This document shows, piece after piece, positions 19,164 through 28,307 of a stretch of 64,000 nt of DNA. Below the pieces are notes generated by a model that saw nothing but the letters and a program-made list of their open reading frames with translations, did not search any database and was not told where the DNA came from. How positions within the stretch are numbered: the stretch's first letter is position 1; every line of letters starts with the position of its first letter. This DNA is from Pseudemcibacter aquimaris (GTDB taxonomy: Bacteria; Pseudomonadota; Alphaproteobacteria; Sphingomonadales; Emcibacteraceae): the NCBI RefSeq assembly GCF_028869115.1, contig NZ_CP079800.1:3176001-3240000 (forward strand), read 5' to 3'. A program made the position numbers and the translations under genes.

Positions 19164-19850
19164 CTATCTATTTCTCAATTTTCTCAACAAGGCGCCTATT
19201 CCTTTTGTATCTGGATCACCATAATGAATAAGCAGTGTTCTTCTTATCTTATTATTTTCAAAAGGTAAATTACAATGCAACGTTGTTAAGCCGTTAAAAA
19301 CAAGATTTTCAAATGAACCAATATCCATCACATTTAAATTACCCGTAGATTCCAGCTTCCTAAAATTTGAACGTAAATACCATCTATAAAATATACTACC
19401 ATAAAATAGTTTTTGAATTATGTTTATAATTCCACTTTTCGGAAAAGAACGCTTTCTTGGCAATACTAATAATTCACCTTGTTTATATTTTTCGCCTTTT
19501 GGCACTTCTATCGGCACCACTATTGTTACTAAATGAGAATCAAAATGTGAACGAAAAGATTCATTAATAGAAGTAGGATTTACTACTCGGGATACAATGT
19601 AAGGTTCTTGCTTTTCAAGTTTATCCCCCCACACATTTTCAGCTATCGAATGCAATTTTTCTATTAATTCTTCTTTATTATTATGTTTCCAAAATAAATT
19701 AATCGTTTCAGCGCTTGTGGAATACGTTCTCTGCTCTTCAGGTTCCAGATTTTTTATCTCATCTGGTAGGATATATAAATCCTCGGCATTCAGCATGTAA
19801 CCAACGTTCGTTAAAGCAGTTGCTATGGAATCATTCATACGTGTCACCAT
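19164..19850 (-). CDS. Putative Fe(II)/2-oxoglutarate-type oxygenase, uncharacterised
   Basis: A 228-residue protein I do not recognise by family name. What can be seen is a possible facial triad: H-x-D in SHFDSH (about residue 121) and a distal histidine in LTTLHCNLPF followed by RRTLLIHYGD, whose arginine could bind 2-oxoglutarate, the spacing of the double-stranded beta-helix oxygenases. It sits one base from the sugar-transferase gene on the same strand, within the polysaccharide locus, so hydroxylation of a sugar or lipid intermediate is conceivable. The function is inference only. Confidence 0.5.
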   Translation of the reverse strand: MVTRMNDSIATALTNVGYMLNAEDLYILPDEIKNLEPEEQRTYSTSAETINLFWKHNNKEELIEKLHSIAENVWGDKLEKQEPYIVSRVVNPTSINESFRSHFDSHLVTIVVPIEVPKGEKYKQGELLVLPRKRSFPKSGIINIIQKLFYGSIFYRWYLRSNFRKLESTGNLNVMDIGSFENLVFNGLTTLHCNLPFENNKIRRTLLIHYGDPDTKGIGALLRKLRNR

Positions 19851-19933
19851 TATTTTATTTTTCTATATCATAATCATACATATCTAAATCAAAATATAAT
19901 TACTTGATATCGATCAACTAGTTATACAATTAA

Positions 19934-21112
19934 TTATTTAGATGCCTTCCCAATGATTTTTTCAATCATCTGACACGTAGCGTCTATCTCATTTATTGTT
20001 AATGTAGGATGAATAAGAAACATTAAAGAAATCAACCCCAGTTCTCTCGCTATCGGCAGTGGTTCAACAGGACGCAACCCTTTTTTTACAAACGCTTCTT
20101 CATTGTATATTTCTGAACAACTACCAACATAACAAGGTATACCATTTTTCCAAAATTCGTCTTGAATGCGGTCACGATCCCAGCCTTCTATAAGCTCTTT
20201 CGTATTTACATAAGTATAATATTTATATCTAGCATGCTCAATATAATCAGGAATATCCTGTTTTATGAGCGCAGGATATTTGGAAACCACGTGGTCCAAT
20301 TTATTTGCATATTCTTGTCTTCTGTTTATCCATTCAGGTAAAAGCTTTAATTGTATTCGGCCAATTGCTGCCTGCATTTCTGTCATTCTGAAGTTTGTCC
20401 CAAAACTTTCTGCGAGCCACCTAAACCCTGGCGGATGATCACGATTGTAAACAGCATCATAACTTTTGCCATGATCTTTATAAGCCCACGCTTTTTTCCA
20501 TAATTCTTCATCATTAGTGATAAGCATTCCACCTTCACCACCAGTGGTCATAATTTTATCCTGACAGAATGAAAATGCGCCAAAATGTCCAATGCTTCCA
20601 ACTGGGCGTCCTTTATATTTTGCACCATGTGCTTGAGCACAATCTTCAATAACATAAAGATTATATTTTTCTGCTAATGACAGAATGTCATCCATTTCAC
20701 AGGGCATACCTGCTAAATGCACGGGAATAATTGCTTTGGTGTTTGACGTTATGACGGCTTCAATGGTTTCGGCGGATATGTTCCCACTATCGAAATCTAC
20801 ATCTGCAAATACAGGTTTTGCGCCTCTAGTCACAACACAGCTTGCGCTCGCCATAAATGTTCGCGGCGTAGTTATAACCTCATCACCATCTCCCACACCT
20901 AATGCCTCAAGTGCAAGTTCCAACGCTGCCGTACCATTTGTTAGCGAAATAGCATATTTAGCATCAAAAAGCTCCGCAAACTCTAGTTCAAATAGCTTAC
21001 ACTCTTCACCAGTCCAATAATTCACCATTCCAGACTGCAAGACCGTTGAAACAGCATCTAGTTCCATCTGGCTAAAAGAGGGCCATGGAGAATTTACTTT
21101 CATTTTTGTCAT
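19934..21112 (-). CDS. PglE-like UDP-4-keto-sugar aminotransferase (DegT/DnrJ/EryC1 family)
   Basis: 392 residues with every hallmark of the family: LTNGTAALELAL for the phosphate-binding loop, IEDCAQAHGA for the PLP-ring aspartate, the Schiff-base lysine in SFCQDKIMTTGGEGG, and the FRMTEMQAAIG dimer segment. Probably makes a UDP-4-amino-sugar that the PglD-like enzyme acetylates. The 4,6-dehydratase (PglF/WbpM type) needed upstream is not in this window. It starts one base after the wzi-like gene stop on the same strand. GC content rises again from here, marking the end of the AT-rich stretch. Confidence 0.87.
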   Translation of the reverse strand: MTKMKVNSPWPSFSQMELDAVSTVLQSGMVNYWTGEECKLFELEFAELFDAKYAISLTNGTAALELALEALGVGDGDEVITTPRTFMASASCVVTRGAKPVFADVDFDSGNISAETIEAVITSNTKAIIPVHLAGMPCEMDDILSLAEKYNLYVIEDCAQAHGAKYKGRPVGSIGHFGAFSFCQDKIMTTGGEGGMLITNDEELWKKAWAYKDHGKSYDAVYNRDHPPGFRWLAESFGTNFRMTEMQAAIGRIQLKLLPEWINRRQEYANKLDHVVSKYPALIKQDIPDYIEHARYKYYTYVNTKELIEGWDRDRIQDEFWKNGIPCYVGSCSEIYNEEAFVKKGLRPVEPLPIARELGLISLMFLIHPTLTINEIDATCQMIEKIIGKASK

Positions 21113-22573
21113 TTACAATTCCATTTGCCATGCAAAATTAATTGTGAAATTATCATCATTATTCACAGGAGTATTTACTCCATTATCCATGTAGCGTCCT
21201 TGAACTAAAAACTTCCCAAGTTTTGTAGGTGCAATTAACATTACATTAAAACTATTAATTTTTTCGCGGTTAGTACTTAGTATATTACGATGATTATCTT
21301 CGCTATTAACCAATATGTTTTGATATTTTATTCCAAATTCAATTCCGTTCCGCCTAACTATACTACTTTTAACCGAAAAATACTGGCTATTACTATCAAG
21401 GGAATGTCCTATTACTTGATTATAATATCTATATCCTGTCTTATATAAATGATGATTATACATTGTCCCTTTAAAACGGTGTCCATAAAACCATCTTTGA
21501 GACCCCATGGTATCAGAAGCCTCTAATGTGACATTCCATCTATCACCCTCAACACCCCATGATCCATTGAAGTTCATTCCCACTAATCTGGAATATTTGA
21601 ACGGCAAAAATATATGAATATCTTCTGCTGTGCCTTCTGCGTAAATTTTAGTATCTATTTTATCCGTTAAATTAAAAGAATATGATAGTGCTATTTGCGC
21701 TAATTGATTGCCGGGCTGCTCACTTATTTCACCAGTATTATCCAGATCCCCTACTGCTATTAAGCCATTGGCCCATTGCTTAAAGCCACATGGCCTGTCC
21801 TGACCACAAAGCATCAGTGATCTTGCGAGACCCACTTCAAAATTATCAATTGGTTCAAAATTAAGACGCATGCCAACAAAAATTGGTTCAGGAATATGCC
21901 TGTTTTCATCCATTTTACTTATAAACACTTCCGCATCCCACGGCCCCATCCAATTGATCCATTTTGTTTGAAACGGCTGCGACGTTACTCTGCGTATGCC
22001 AATTGATGGCATTGGTTTGGCATTGGTGCTTAAGAGTGTGGTTGTTTCCTGACCCGGCCCCCACCAGCGGTCAACCGCACCAACATAAGCAGACCAATTA
22101 CCAAATTCTTGTGAAATATAACTATTATCAAGATTAAAATCTTCGGTATCAAAAACGCGCCCCTCTATATGGATACTGGTATTATCAAGATTAAGTTCTA
22201 CCGCGCCTTCAAACTCGGCTTTTGATCTCGGCTCGTCTTCAAAGCCTCTAAAAAATTGAACCTGATTTGCATAAGATGCTTTTGCTTTTGCATTCACCTT
22301 ATTAGGGATTTTATCCCTGACCCGGTCTAATGCCCGCTGCACATAAGCCGGCAACGTCATGCTGTCGGCTTTATAAAAACCGCTTGTAATTTGTTTCCAA
22401 GACATTGGCCAGCTATTGACTGGACCAGAAATCAATCCGTGATGAGCGAGTAATTCTACGTCTGATCTTAATTGACTATCCCCGGGACTTGCCCAAGGGG
22501 AAGCATAAGCAGAAGTAAGTAATAAAGAAGCACCGATGGATGCAGATACTAAAATAGATTTTAATTTATTCAT
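21113..22573 (-). CDS. wzi: Wzi-family capsule assembly outer-membrane protein
   Basis: Predicted outer-membrane beta-barrel needed for surface attachment of capsule-like polysaccharide. The N-terminus MNKLKSILVSASIGASLL is a signal peptide with cleavage after SAYA. The N-terminal helical part (LRSDVELLAHHGLISGPVNS) and the WWGPGQETT motif with the following MPSIGIRR strand are typical of the family. The start at 22573 is preferred because GGTGGGA lies about 9 bases upstream; a longer GTG start at 22588 would put this site inside the gene. Divergent from the CocE-type hydrolase gene. Confidence 0.87.
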   Translation of the reverse strand: MNKLKSILVSASIGASLLLTSAYASPWASPGDSQLRSDVELLAHHGLISGPVNSWPMSWKQITSGFYKADSMTLPAYVQRALDRVRDKIPNKVNAKAKASYANQVQFFRGFEDEPRSKAEFEGAVELNLDNTSIHIEGRVFDTEDFNLDNSYISQEFGNWSAYVGAVDRWWGPGQETTTLLSTNAKPMPSIGIRRVTSQPFQTKWINWMGPWDAEVFISKMDENRHIPEPIFVGMRLNFEPIDNFEVGLARSLMLCGQDRPCGFKQWANGLIAVGDLDNTGEISEQPGNQLAQIALSYSFNLTDKIDTKIYAEGTAEDIHIFLPFKYSRLVGMNFNGSWGVEGDRWNVTLEASDTMGSQRWFYGHRFKGTMYNHHLYKTGYRYYNQVIGHSLDSNSQYFSVKSSIVRRNGIEFGIKYQNILVNSEDNHRNILSTNREKINSFNVMLIAPTKLGKFLVQGRYMDNGVNTPVNNDDNFTINFAWQMEL

Positions 22574-22725
22574 TAGATTTGATCCCACCCATCATCATTT
22601 TTTAATGCTGCATTCTTATCTATAAATCATTAAAACATCAATAAATTAATGGATATCAAACGAATGTTTACCATTTTCTATTGATCCGTTATAGTCTTTC
22701 CAATCAATAAAACCGGGAGAAAATA

Positions 22726-24609
22726 ATGAACATCATTCGTGTTTTTCTGGCTCTTGTGATTTCGGTAACGACCGTAACCATCGCTAGCGCACAGGATTAT
22801 TCAAAATATAGCGAAGAGGCACTACGTGAGATATTAAATGAAATCGCTGTGGTGGAAACCAAGGTTCTAATGCCAATGCGCGATGGCGTGGGGCTATCCA
22901 CAGATATTTACCGTCCGAAAAATGCGGATGGGCCAGTACCGACAATTTTTGTCAGAACGCCTTATAACATGAATGAGCTTGGTTTAAGGTCACTTCGCAG
23001 TGTCGTAGAGGCCGTCAGCCGCGGATACGCATACATTATGCAAAATGAACGCGGCAGATATTTTTCCGAAGGTGAATTTGAAATTCTGGGTTACCCACGT
23101 ACAGACGGTTATGATGCGCTTGATTGGATTTCCGGTCAAAGCTGGTCCAATAACCGTGTCGGTACAATCGGATGTTCATCCACCGCTGAATGGCAGCTTG
23201 CGCTTGCAGCCATGAACCATCCAGCACATGCGGCGATGGTTCCACAAGCATCCGGCGCCGGCATTGGCCGCGTTGGTGAATTTTGGGAACACGGTAACTG
23301 GTACACCGGCGGCGTTCAACGCATCCTGTTTTTTGTATGGCTTTATGGCGTTGATAACCCACTACGTGCAGAGATTCCGGCGGGCTTAAGTCCAGAAATC
23401 CGCACACAGATCAGTAAATATAATGATCTATCCACCGATAAACCGGATGTGGACTGGGAAACACAGATCCGCCATCTGCCAATTCAGGACCTGCTGACAA
23501 GTATGGGTGAGCCGGAAGGCACATTCGAAGAATTTGTAAAACGCACACCGGTATCCGAAGGTTGGTTCGAAGGCGGCCTTTACCATGATAACGAAGCATG
23601 GGGCGTTCCTGGCCTTTGGTTTAATTCATGGTATGACGTTTCCATCGGCCCAAACATGACTTTGTTTAACATTGCACAGCAAAACGCCGTTGATGCAGAA
23701 ACACGCGATAACCAATATGTGGTCGCCGCACCAAACGTGCATTGCCGTTTCACTGGCCTTGGCCCTGATTTCGTAAGTGGTGATCGTGATCTTGGTGACA
23801 CCACATTTGATGATAGTGGCCTGATCTGGTCATGGTGGGATAAATGGCTTAAGGGCGACGAAGATGCATTCGATCCTGAAACACCACACGTGCAATATTA
23901 CACAATGGGTTCAAACAAATGGCAAGGTGACGATCAATGGCCACCTGCCGCCGCGAAGGACGTCAAACTTTACCTAACATCCGGCGGTAATGCCAACAGC
24001 CTTTATGGTGATGGATCACTTACATTTGATAAACCGGACACTGGCACAGACAGCTATTATTACGACCCAATGAACCCGGTTCAAACCATCGGTGGTGGTG
24101 ATTGTTGTAATGGTGGCCTTGTTACCGCTGGCGCATTCGACCAGCGCATCATCGAAGCCCGTAGCGACGTGCTTGTGTTCACAAGTGAACCATTGGAAGA
24201 ACCAGTTGAGGTTTCCGGCTTCGTTGACGCGGTGCTGCATGTTTCATCAGACGCCAAAGACACTGATTTTGCCGTCAAACTTGTTGACGTGGCACCGGAC
24301 GGTACATCATACATCATCGATGATACCATCATGCGCGCCCGTTACCGCGAAGGATACGACAAACAGGTGATGATGGAAGAAGGCGGCGTCTATAAAATCG
24401 ATATGACACCAATGACCACAAGTAATGAATTTCAAAAAGGTCACCGCATCCGTGTCGAGGTCACATCATCAAATTTCCCGAAATTTGTGCGTAACCTGAA
24501 TACCGGCGGCAACAATTATGATGAAAGCGAAGGCGTGATTGCCCACAACACAATCCACCATTCTGCGGATTATCCATCATATGTGGTACTGCCGATTGTT
24601 GAGAAGTAA
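22726..24609 (+). CDS. CocE/NonD-family exported alpha/beta hydrolase
   Basis: 627 residues. A signal peptide (residues 1-22, ending IASAQ) is followed by the X-Pro dipeptidyl-peptidase S15-like hydrolase domain. The nucleophile elbow is probably G149-C150-S151; YNMNELG and QNERGRYFSEG are the usual early family motifs. The C-terminal third (from about residue 410) is the jelly-roll PepX_C domain, including VDVAPDGTSYIIDDTIMRAR. Such enzymes cleave esters or amides (cephalosporin-, cocaine- or peptide-like), but the natural substrate is unknown. The GC-rich codon use contrasts with the polysaccharide genes on the left. A ribosome site, GGGAGAA, precedes the ATG. Confidence 0.9.
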   Translation: MNIIRVFLALVISVTTVTIASAQDYSKYSEEALREILNEIAVVETKVLMPMRDGVGLSTDIYRPKNADGPVPTIFVRTPYNMNELGLRSLRSVVEAVSRGYAYIMQNERGRYFSEGEFEILGYPRTDGYDALDWISGQSWSNNRVGTIGCSSTAEWQLALAAMNHPAHAAMVPQASGAGIGRVGEFWEHGNWYTGGVQRILFFVWLYGVDNPLRAEIPAGLSPEIRTQISKYNDLSTDKPDVDWETQIRHLPIQDLLTSMGEPEGTFEEFVKRTPVSEGWFEGGLYHDNEAWGVPGLWFNSWYDVSIGPNMTLFNIAQQNAVDAETRDNQYVVAAPNVHCRFTGLGPDFVSGDRDLGDTTFDDSGLIWSWWDKWLKGDEDAFDPETPHVQYYTMGSNKWQGDDQWPPAAAKDVKLYLTSGGNANSLYGDGSLTFDKPDTGTDSYYYDPMNPVQTIGGGDCCNGGLVTAGAFDQRIIEARSDVLVFTSEPLEEPVEVSGFVDAVLHVSSDAKDTDFAVKLVDVAPDGTSYIIDDTIMRARYREGYDKQVMMEEGGVYKIDMTPMTTSNEFQKGHRIRVEVTSSNFPKFVRNLNTGGNNYDESEGVIAHNTIHHSADYPSYVVLPIVEK

Positions 24610-24662
24610 AGACATAAAATAATGCCCGCTGGACTTTTCGTCTGGCGAGTATTAAAATAAGG

Positions 24663-24705
24663 AAATCCCACCAAGTCATTTAACCACAATGGCATGTTGG
24701 GATTT
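24663..24705 (+). terminator. Possible rho-independent terminator after the CocE-type gene
   Basis: AAATCCCA (24663-24670) pairs with TGGGATTT (24698-24705) and a run of T follows. The loop is long (27 bases), so the structure is moderate. It lies immediately before the ATG at 24710, so it could also influence translation of the FNT gene. Confidence 0.45.
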
Positions 24706-24709
24706 TTTT

Positions 24710-25564
24710 ATGCATAAAGACACCACCAAAGAGTTCGCCGAAGCGGCCGTCATAAAAATCAATTATTACCGCAGCAACCCGATCGGCTTTTTTATGTCGA
24801 CCATGATGGCCGGTGCTTATGTGGGGATTGGGATTATATTAATCCTAACACTCGGCAATGAAATTGAGCCCACATCACAAAAGCTGGTAATGGGGTGTTT
24901 TTTCGGCATCACACTGACGTTGATTGTGTTTGCGGGGGCGGAACTTTTTTCCGGTCACACCATGTATATGACGTTTGGTTTTTTCTATAAAAAAATTGGC
25001 GCGCTGACGGTCATTAAAGACTGGATCATCTGTTGGTACGGTAACCTTTTTGGTGCTTTTATGCTCGCGACACTTTTTATGCTTGGTGGGGGTGGCGGCT
25101 GGGCGGATGATGGCGCGGCGCTCGTTCATACGCTCGCCTATAACAAAATGAATAGTGGCGTGATAGAACTGATCGCCCGGGCAATAATTTGTAACTGGCT
25201 TATATGTCTCGCGATTTGGATGGCATCGAAAACGGTGAATGATACGGCCAAATGTATTTTAATTTTTTGGTGTCTCTTTGCTTTTGTTGCCGCCGGGTTC
25301 GAACATGGCATCGCCAATATGACCGTTTTCGCCATTTCCCTGATGGGCGCTCATCCCGAAGGGGTTGATGTCATGGGCATGCTTTATAACCTGATCTGGG
25401 TCAGCATCGGCAACATCATCGGCGGCGCAGGGTTTATCGGCGTTGCTTATTTCATGACGTCAAATCCGATATATAAGGGCAAAGCACCGCTTATTGTTGA
25501 TGAACCGCAAGTGCAGGAAAATGATAGAGTTGTCAAAATCAACAAGCTCAAGAATGAGGGCTAA
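24710..25564 (+). CDS. Formate/nitrite transporter family channel, NirC-like
   Basis: Inner-membrane pentameric anion channel for nitrite or formate. Six hydrophobic helices are visible. NirC-type signatures include GAELFSGHTMYM, the AIICNWLICLAIWMA segment and the central histidine in GFEHGIANM. The start at 24710 (MHKDTTKEFA) lines up with the NirC N-terminus as I know it; a start at 24689 would lie inside the preceding hairpin and add seven odd residues. No nitrite reductase gene is nearby, so the physiological anion is uncertain. Its 3' end overlaps the convergent gene by 17 bases. Confidence 0.9.
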   Translation: MHKDTTKEFAEAAVIKINYYRSNPIGFFMSTMMAGAYVGIGIILILTLGNEIEPTSQKLVMGCFFGITLTLIVFAGAELFSGHTMYMTFGFFYKKIGALTVIKDWIICWYGNLFGAFMLATLFMLGGGGGWADDGAALVHTLAYNKMNSGVIELIARAIICNWLICLAIWMASKTVNDTAKCILIFWCLFAFVAAGFEHGIANMTVFAISLMGAHPEGVDVMGMLYNLIWVSIGNIIGGAGFIGVAYFMTSNPIYKGKAPLIVDEPQVQENDRVVKINKLKNEG

Positions 25565-26093
25565 ACCGCATGATATATTGCTTAACCCATTCGTCGGTGC
25601 CTTTGGTTTTATAAAACACTTCTTTGGTAAATCCCGCGTCAGTGACATTAATATCCATGATTTTAACGTCAAAATTTTCTTTGCCGCTATACCCGCCATA
25701 AACAAAGGTCGTCATGATGCCGTGAGTAAGCTTTGCCTCAAACCGGTGCCAGCGCTGCGCCTTGGCATTCATAAACAGCACATCCCATTTCTTTTCTTTA
25801 ATGTTGTATGTCCTGATATCGGTAGTAAAGCCACCGTTTTTGGTCGAAAAAATCGTCTGAAAACTTTTACCGTCCGGATGATAGTATGCCTTTACGGTGG
25901 CAATATTTTCTAACTTTTTAAAGACGCCGTCGTCACCCCGTATTTCCATTTCAACACGCCACGTCCCCCGCAAATATTCAAACTGCGCAAGCTCCGGAAC
26001 CGACGCATCCGCCCGTCCATATTCATCTGTCTGGGCAAATGCATGTTGTACGGATAAACATCCAATCAATAAAATCCATTTAAACAATTTCAA
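25548..26093 (-). CDS. Small exported protein of unknown function (DUF1579-like fold suggested)
   Basis: I do not recognise a characterised homologue. From a TTG start at 26093, preceded by AAAGAGG with 6 bases spacing, the protein has a signal peptide LKLFKWILLIGCLSVQHAFA and a mature part of about 160 residues. This begins FEYLRGTWRVEMEIRG and continues as alternating strands, like lipocalin-type DUF1579 proteins that measure out a single beta-barrel. A frame open further upstream to 26228 runs into a dispersed palindromic repeat (26195-26222) and is not likely coding. Overlaps the convergent FNT gene by 17 bases. Confidence 0.62.
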   Translation of the reverse strand: MKLFKWILLIGCLSVQHAFAQTDEYGRADASVPELAQFEYLRGTWRVEMEIRGDDGVFKKLENIATVKAYYHPDGKSFQTIFSTKNGGFTTDIRTYNIKEKKWDVLFMNAKAQRWHRFEAKLTHGIMTTFVYGGYSGKENFDVKIMDINVTDAGFTKEVFYKTKGTDEWVKQYIMRFSPHS

Positions 26094-26194
26094 AACCAAC
26101 CTCTTTCCATGTCTATATACCCGTTCATTCACCCACAGAACAGTAAACACAATAATGGTTGTTAATGCTAATGAATTTTGACTCCTGATCCGCC

Positions 26195-26222
26195 CGTCAT
26201 TCCGACGAAGGCCGGAATCCAG
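26195..26222. repeat. Dispersed proteobacterial palindromic repeat (REP-like)
   Basis: The sequence CCGTCATTCC-GACGAAGGCC-GGAATCCAG matches the well-known intergenic repeat whose core TTCCG...CGGAA folds into a hairpin; its reading gives the familiar spurious peptide DSGLRRNDG. It lies between two leftward genes. Confidence 0.75.
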
Positions 26223-26240
26223 TACCAAAATGCATTTAAC

Positions 26241-26882
26241 TTATTCAGGAAATATTTTTATAAAATGACTCATTTGCAAATTAACATCAAAATATAAACT
26301 CTTTTTTTCATCAGTACGTCTATCCGTAACAGTCATTACGTCGAAAGCACCTAATTCATCTTGAACTAACATTTGGCTATTTCTAATGTATCCGGAAAGT
26401 AATAAAAAGGAGTGCACTTCATTTGTGCTAATTGTTTTAAACGCCGTTGCCGGTGTTTTACCATCCCCTGTTTCTGATATAGCTTTTATGAGATTCATAA
26501 ACTTATTAGCGTGAAAATCGGCCATTTCATTGTTATCTAATTTCTTATGGCAAAAAGATGCATTTAAATGCCCTCTGATATAAATATAATTATTATCAAG
26601 CGCCTTATTTGCCTGTTTGATACATTGCTCCCAATTTTCATTTTCCATCGCCTTGGCCATATCCCCTCTTAAACCTTCTTCGATACTATTATAGGGGTTA
26701 TAGCGTTTTGTTTGGACAAACACTTTTCTGAGTTCACTATAATCTTCTAGCCTATCATCAGCTTTTACTTTTTCGACGAGCTCTAGATATCTATTTTCGG
26801 CATGCTCTACATCATACGGCAAGACAACTAAAGTAGTGCAAAAAAAACATAAAATTAGTTTAGTGATAAAACGCATAAGCAT
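26241..26882 (-). CDS. Exported DUF4919-like protein of unknown function
   Basis: 213 residues with an N-terminal hydrophobic signal (about residues 4-21). The mature part starts with a helical segment containing DYSELRKVFVQTKRYNPY, a pattern I associate with DUF4919, followed by short helical repeats reminiscent of a degenerate TPR (LDNNYIYIRGHLNASFCHKKL) and a C-terminal beta-rich part. Codon use is AT-rich. No neighbour gives a clear functional hint: the next gene upstream is 195 bases away and the repeat element lies just downstream. The call is structural only. Confidence 0.6.
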   Translation of the reverse strand: MLMRFITKLILCFFCTTLVVLPYDVEHAENRYLELVEKVKADDRLEDYSELRKVFVQTKRYNPYNSIEEGLRGDMAKAMENENWEQCIKQANKALDNNYIYIRGHLNASFCHKKLDNNEMADFHANKFMNLIKAISETGDGKTPATAFKTISTNEVHSFLLLSGYIRNSQMLVQDELGAFDVMTVTDRRTDEKKSLYFDVNLQMSHFIKIFPE

Positions 26883-27077
26883 CCCCCTAGGTTATGTAAT
26901 ATATATTATCTAAATATAATACTTGCCAACATTATGGCAAAATTACAACCTCCTTCAAATAAAGAAGCTTTTTGGATTGGCACGTTATTCCGTAATGCTA
27001 AAATTTTGATGTCCCGATGCTATGATATACCAGAATGATAAAATTCTGTGGATTCTAAATCAAGTTTTGAATGACAT

Positions 27078-28307
27078 CTAGATTTGCCCCATCAACACTT
27101 CTCTCACCCGTTTACCCACAGTGATCTCCTGACCCGCCGATAGAACCGTGGCAGAAAAGTTTATGCGACCGCCGGAGAATTTTAGCATGCGGATGCGGAT
27201 GGAGGGGGTGCCGGTGGCGAGGTAATTAACGAAATCTTCGGGTGTTAATTTGATGACATTCTGGTCCCATTCGAGGTCGAGGTACATTTCGGCGACCATG
27301 CCTTCCTCGACAATGATTTCAGATTTTAGGGATGGAATGTCACCAATTTCGGTGATCATTCTTTCGAATATTTCGCGCTTTTCTTTAAAATCATCTTCTT
27401 GGCTTGCTTTTAATCCGACCTCAAGCGCGACCATCATGCCGAGATATTCTTCGGGTGCGACCTTCATTCCCCGGCCCAGGGCACGGGAATTGGGTGAATT
27501 ATTGGCGCGGGCGTGGGCGATATAGTCCGCATTTCCAAGTAGTAACCCCGCGCTATAGGGGCCACGCAGGCCCTTACCACCGGAAAAGCCAACCATATCA
27601 AAGCCAAGCTTACAGGCATCCACCACATTGCTTGCCGGTGGCGTCATGGTGGCACCATCAAGAAAGGTCGGGATGTTATATTGCCCGGCAATTTCAAGAT
27701 AACGGTCCATGGGGATGTTATCACCCGCCGGATTATGATTGGCGAGCAGCCAGAACATCATCGCCGGATTTCCGTTTTCAATGGCGTCGATTAATTCGGC
27801 CTCATTTGCCACTTCACGTAATACGGCCCCGGCGGCAATCAGGGCCCGGTCATAGGTATAACGGTGATTTTTTTGAATAATGACCTCGTTCGCCATCCCT
27901 GTTGTTGTCGGCAGCATTTCGATTTTTTCTTTATCGCCCCGGGTCATGCAGGCGGCGGAGCCAAGTACCATTGACGCGGTTGCGCCGGATGTCACCATGG
28001 CCGCTTCGCAGCCGACCAATTCGGCGATCCTTTTGCCGACGGCGTTATGCAGGTCAGATACTTTCGCCTTATTATATGTGCCGTAGCGGATCGCTTCCGC
28101 GACCTCGGGCCGCATACGTGCGCCACCATAGGCGGAATAACCACCCGCCGCATTGATAAAGGGGGTGACACCAAGCTCTTTAAAATAATCGCGTTTGAAA
28201 GTTTTGGGTGTTTGATACACCGCTTGCGCCTTTACTGGTGTCGTAATCATTTGACTAGCGGGAATGGAAAGGGCCGCTGCTTTAAGGAGGGTACGTCTAT
28301 TGGTCAT
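27078..28307 (-). CDS. SelA-like PLP-dependent enzyme with twin-arginine signal (copy 1)
   Basis: 409 residues. The N-terminus MTNRRTLLKAAAL carries a twin-arginine motif (R4-R5) and a hydrophobic stretch ending near VKAQA, so export by Tat is likely. The rest is a fold-type I PLP enzyme of the L-seryl-tRNA(Sec) selenium transferase-like group, which includes D-glucosaminate-6-phosphate ammonia-lyase: DLHNAVGKRIAELVG, TSGATASMVLG, the PLP-ring aspartate in FLDGAT, and the Schiff-base K245 in SGGKGLRGPYSAG. True SelA is far longer and cytosolic, so a selenocysteine role is excluded. Coupled to the upstream paralogue by a 4-base overlap. Confidence 0.85.
   Translation of the reverse strand: MTNRRTLLKAAALSIPASQMITTPVKAQAVYQTPKTFKRDYFKELGVTPFINAAGGYSAYGGARMRPEVAEAIRYGTYNKAKVSDLHNAVGKRIAELVGCEAAMVTSGATASMVLGSAACMTRGDKEKIEMLPTTTGMANEVIIQKNHRYTYDRALIAAGAVLREVANEAELIDAIENGNPAMMFWLLANHNPAGDNIPMDRYLEIAGQYNIPTFLDGATMTPPASNVVDACKLGFDMVGFSGGKGLRGPYSAGLLLGNADYIAHARANNSPNSRALGRGMKVAPEEYLGMMVALEVGLKASQEDDFKEKREIFERMITEIGDIPSLKSEIIVEEGMVAEMYLDLEWDQNVIKLTPEDFVNYLATGTPSIRIRMLKFSGGRINFSATVLSAGQEITVGKRVREVLMGQI

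Noticed and set aside
26934..27038. A 34-codon open frame on the + strand (MAKLQPPSNK...) in the spacer before the SelA-like pair
   Set aside because: No ribosome site, no recognisable similarity and AT-rich spacer composition; could be chance or a gene remnant.
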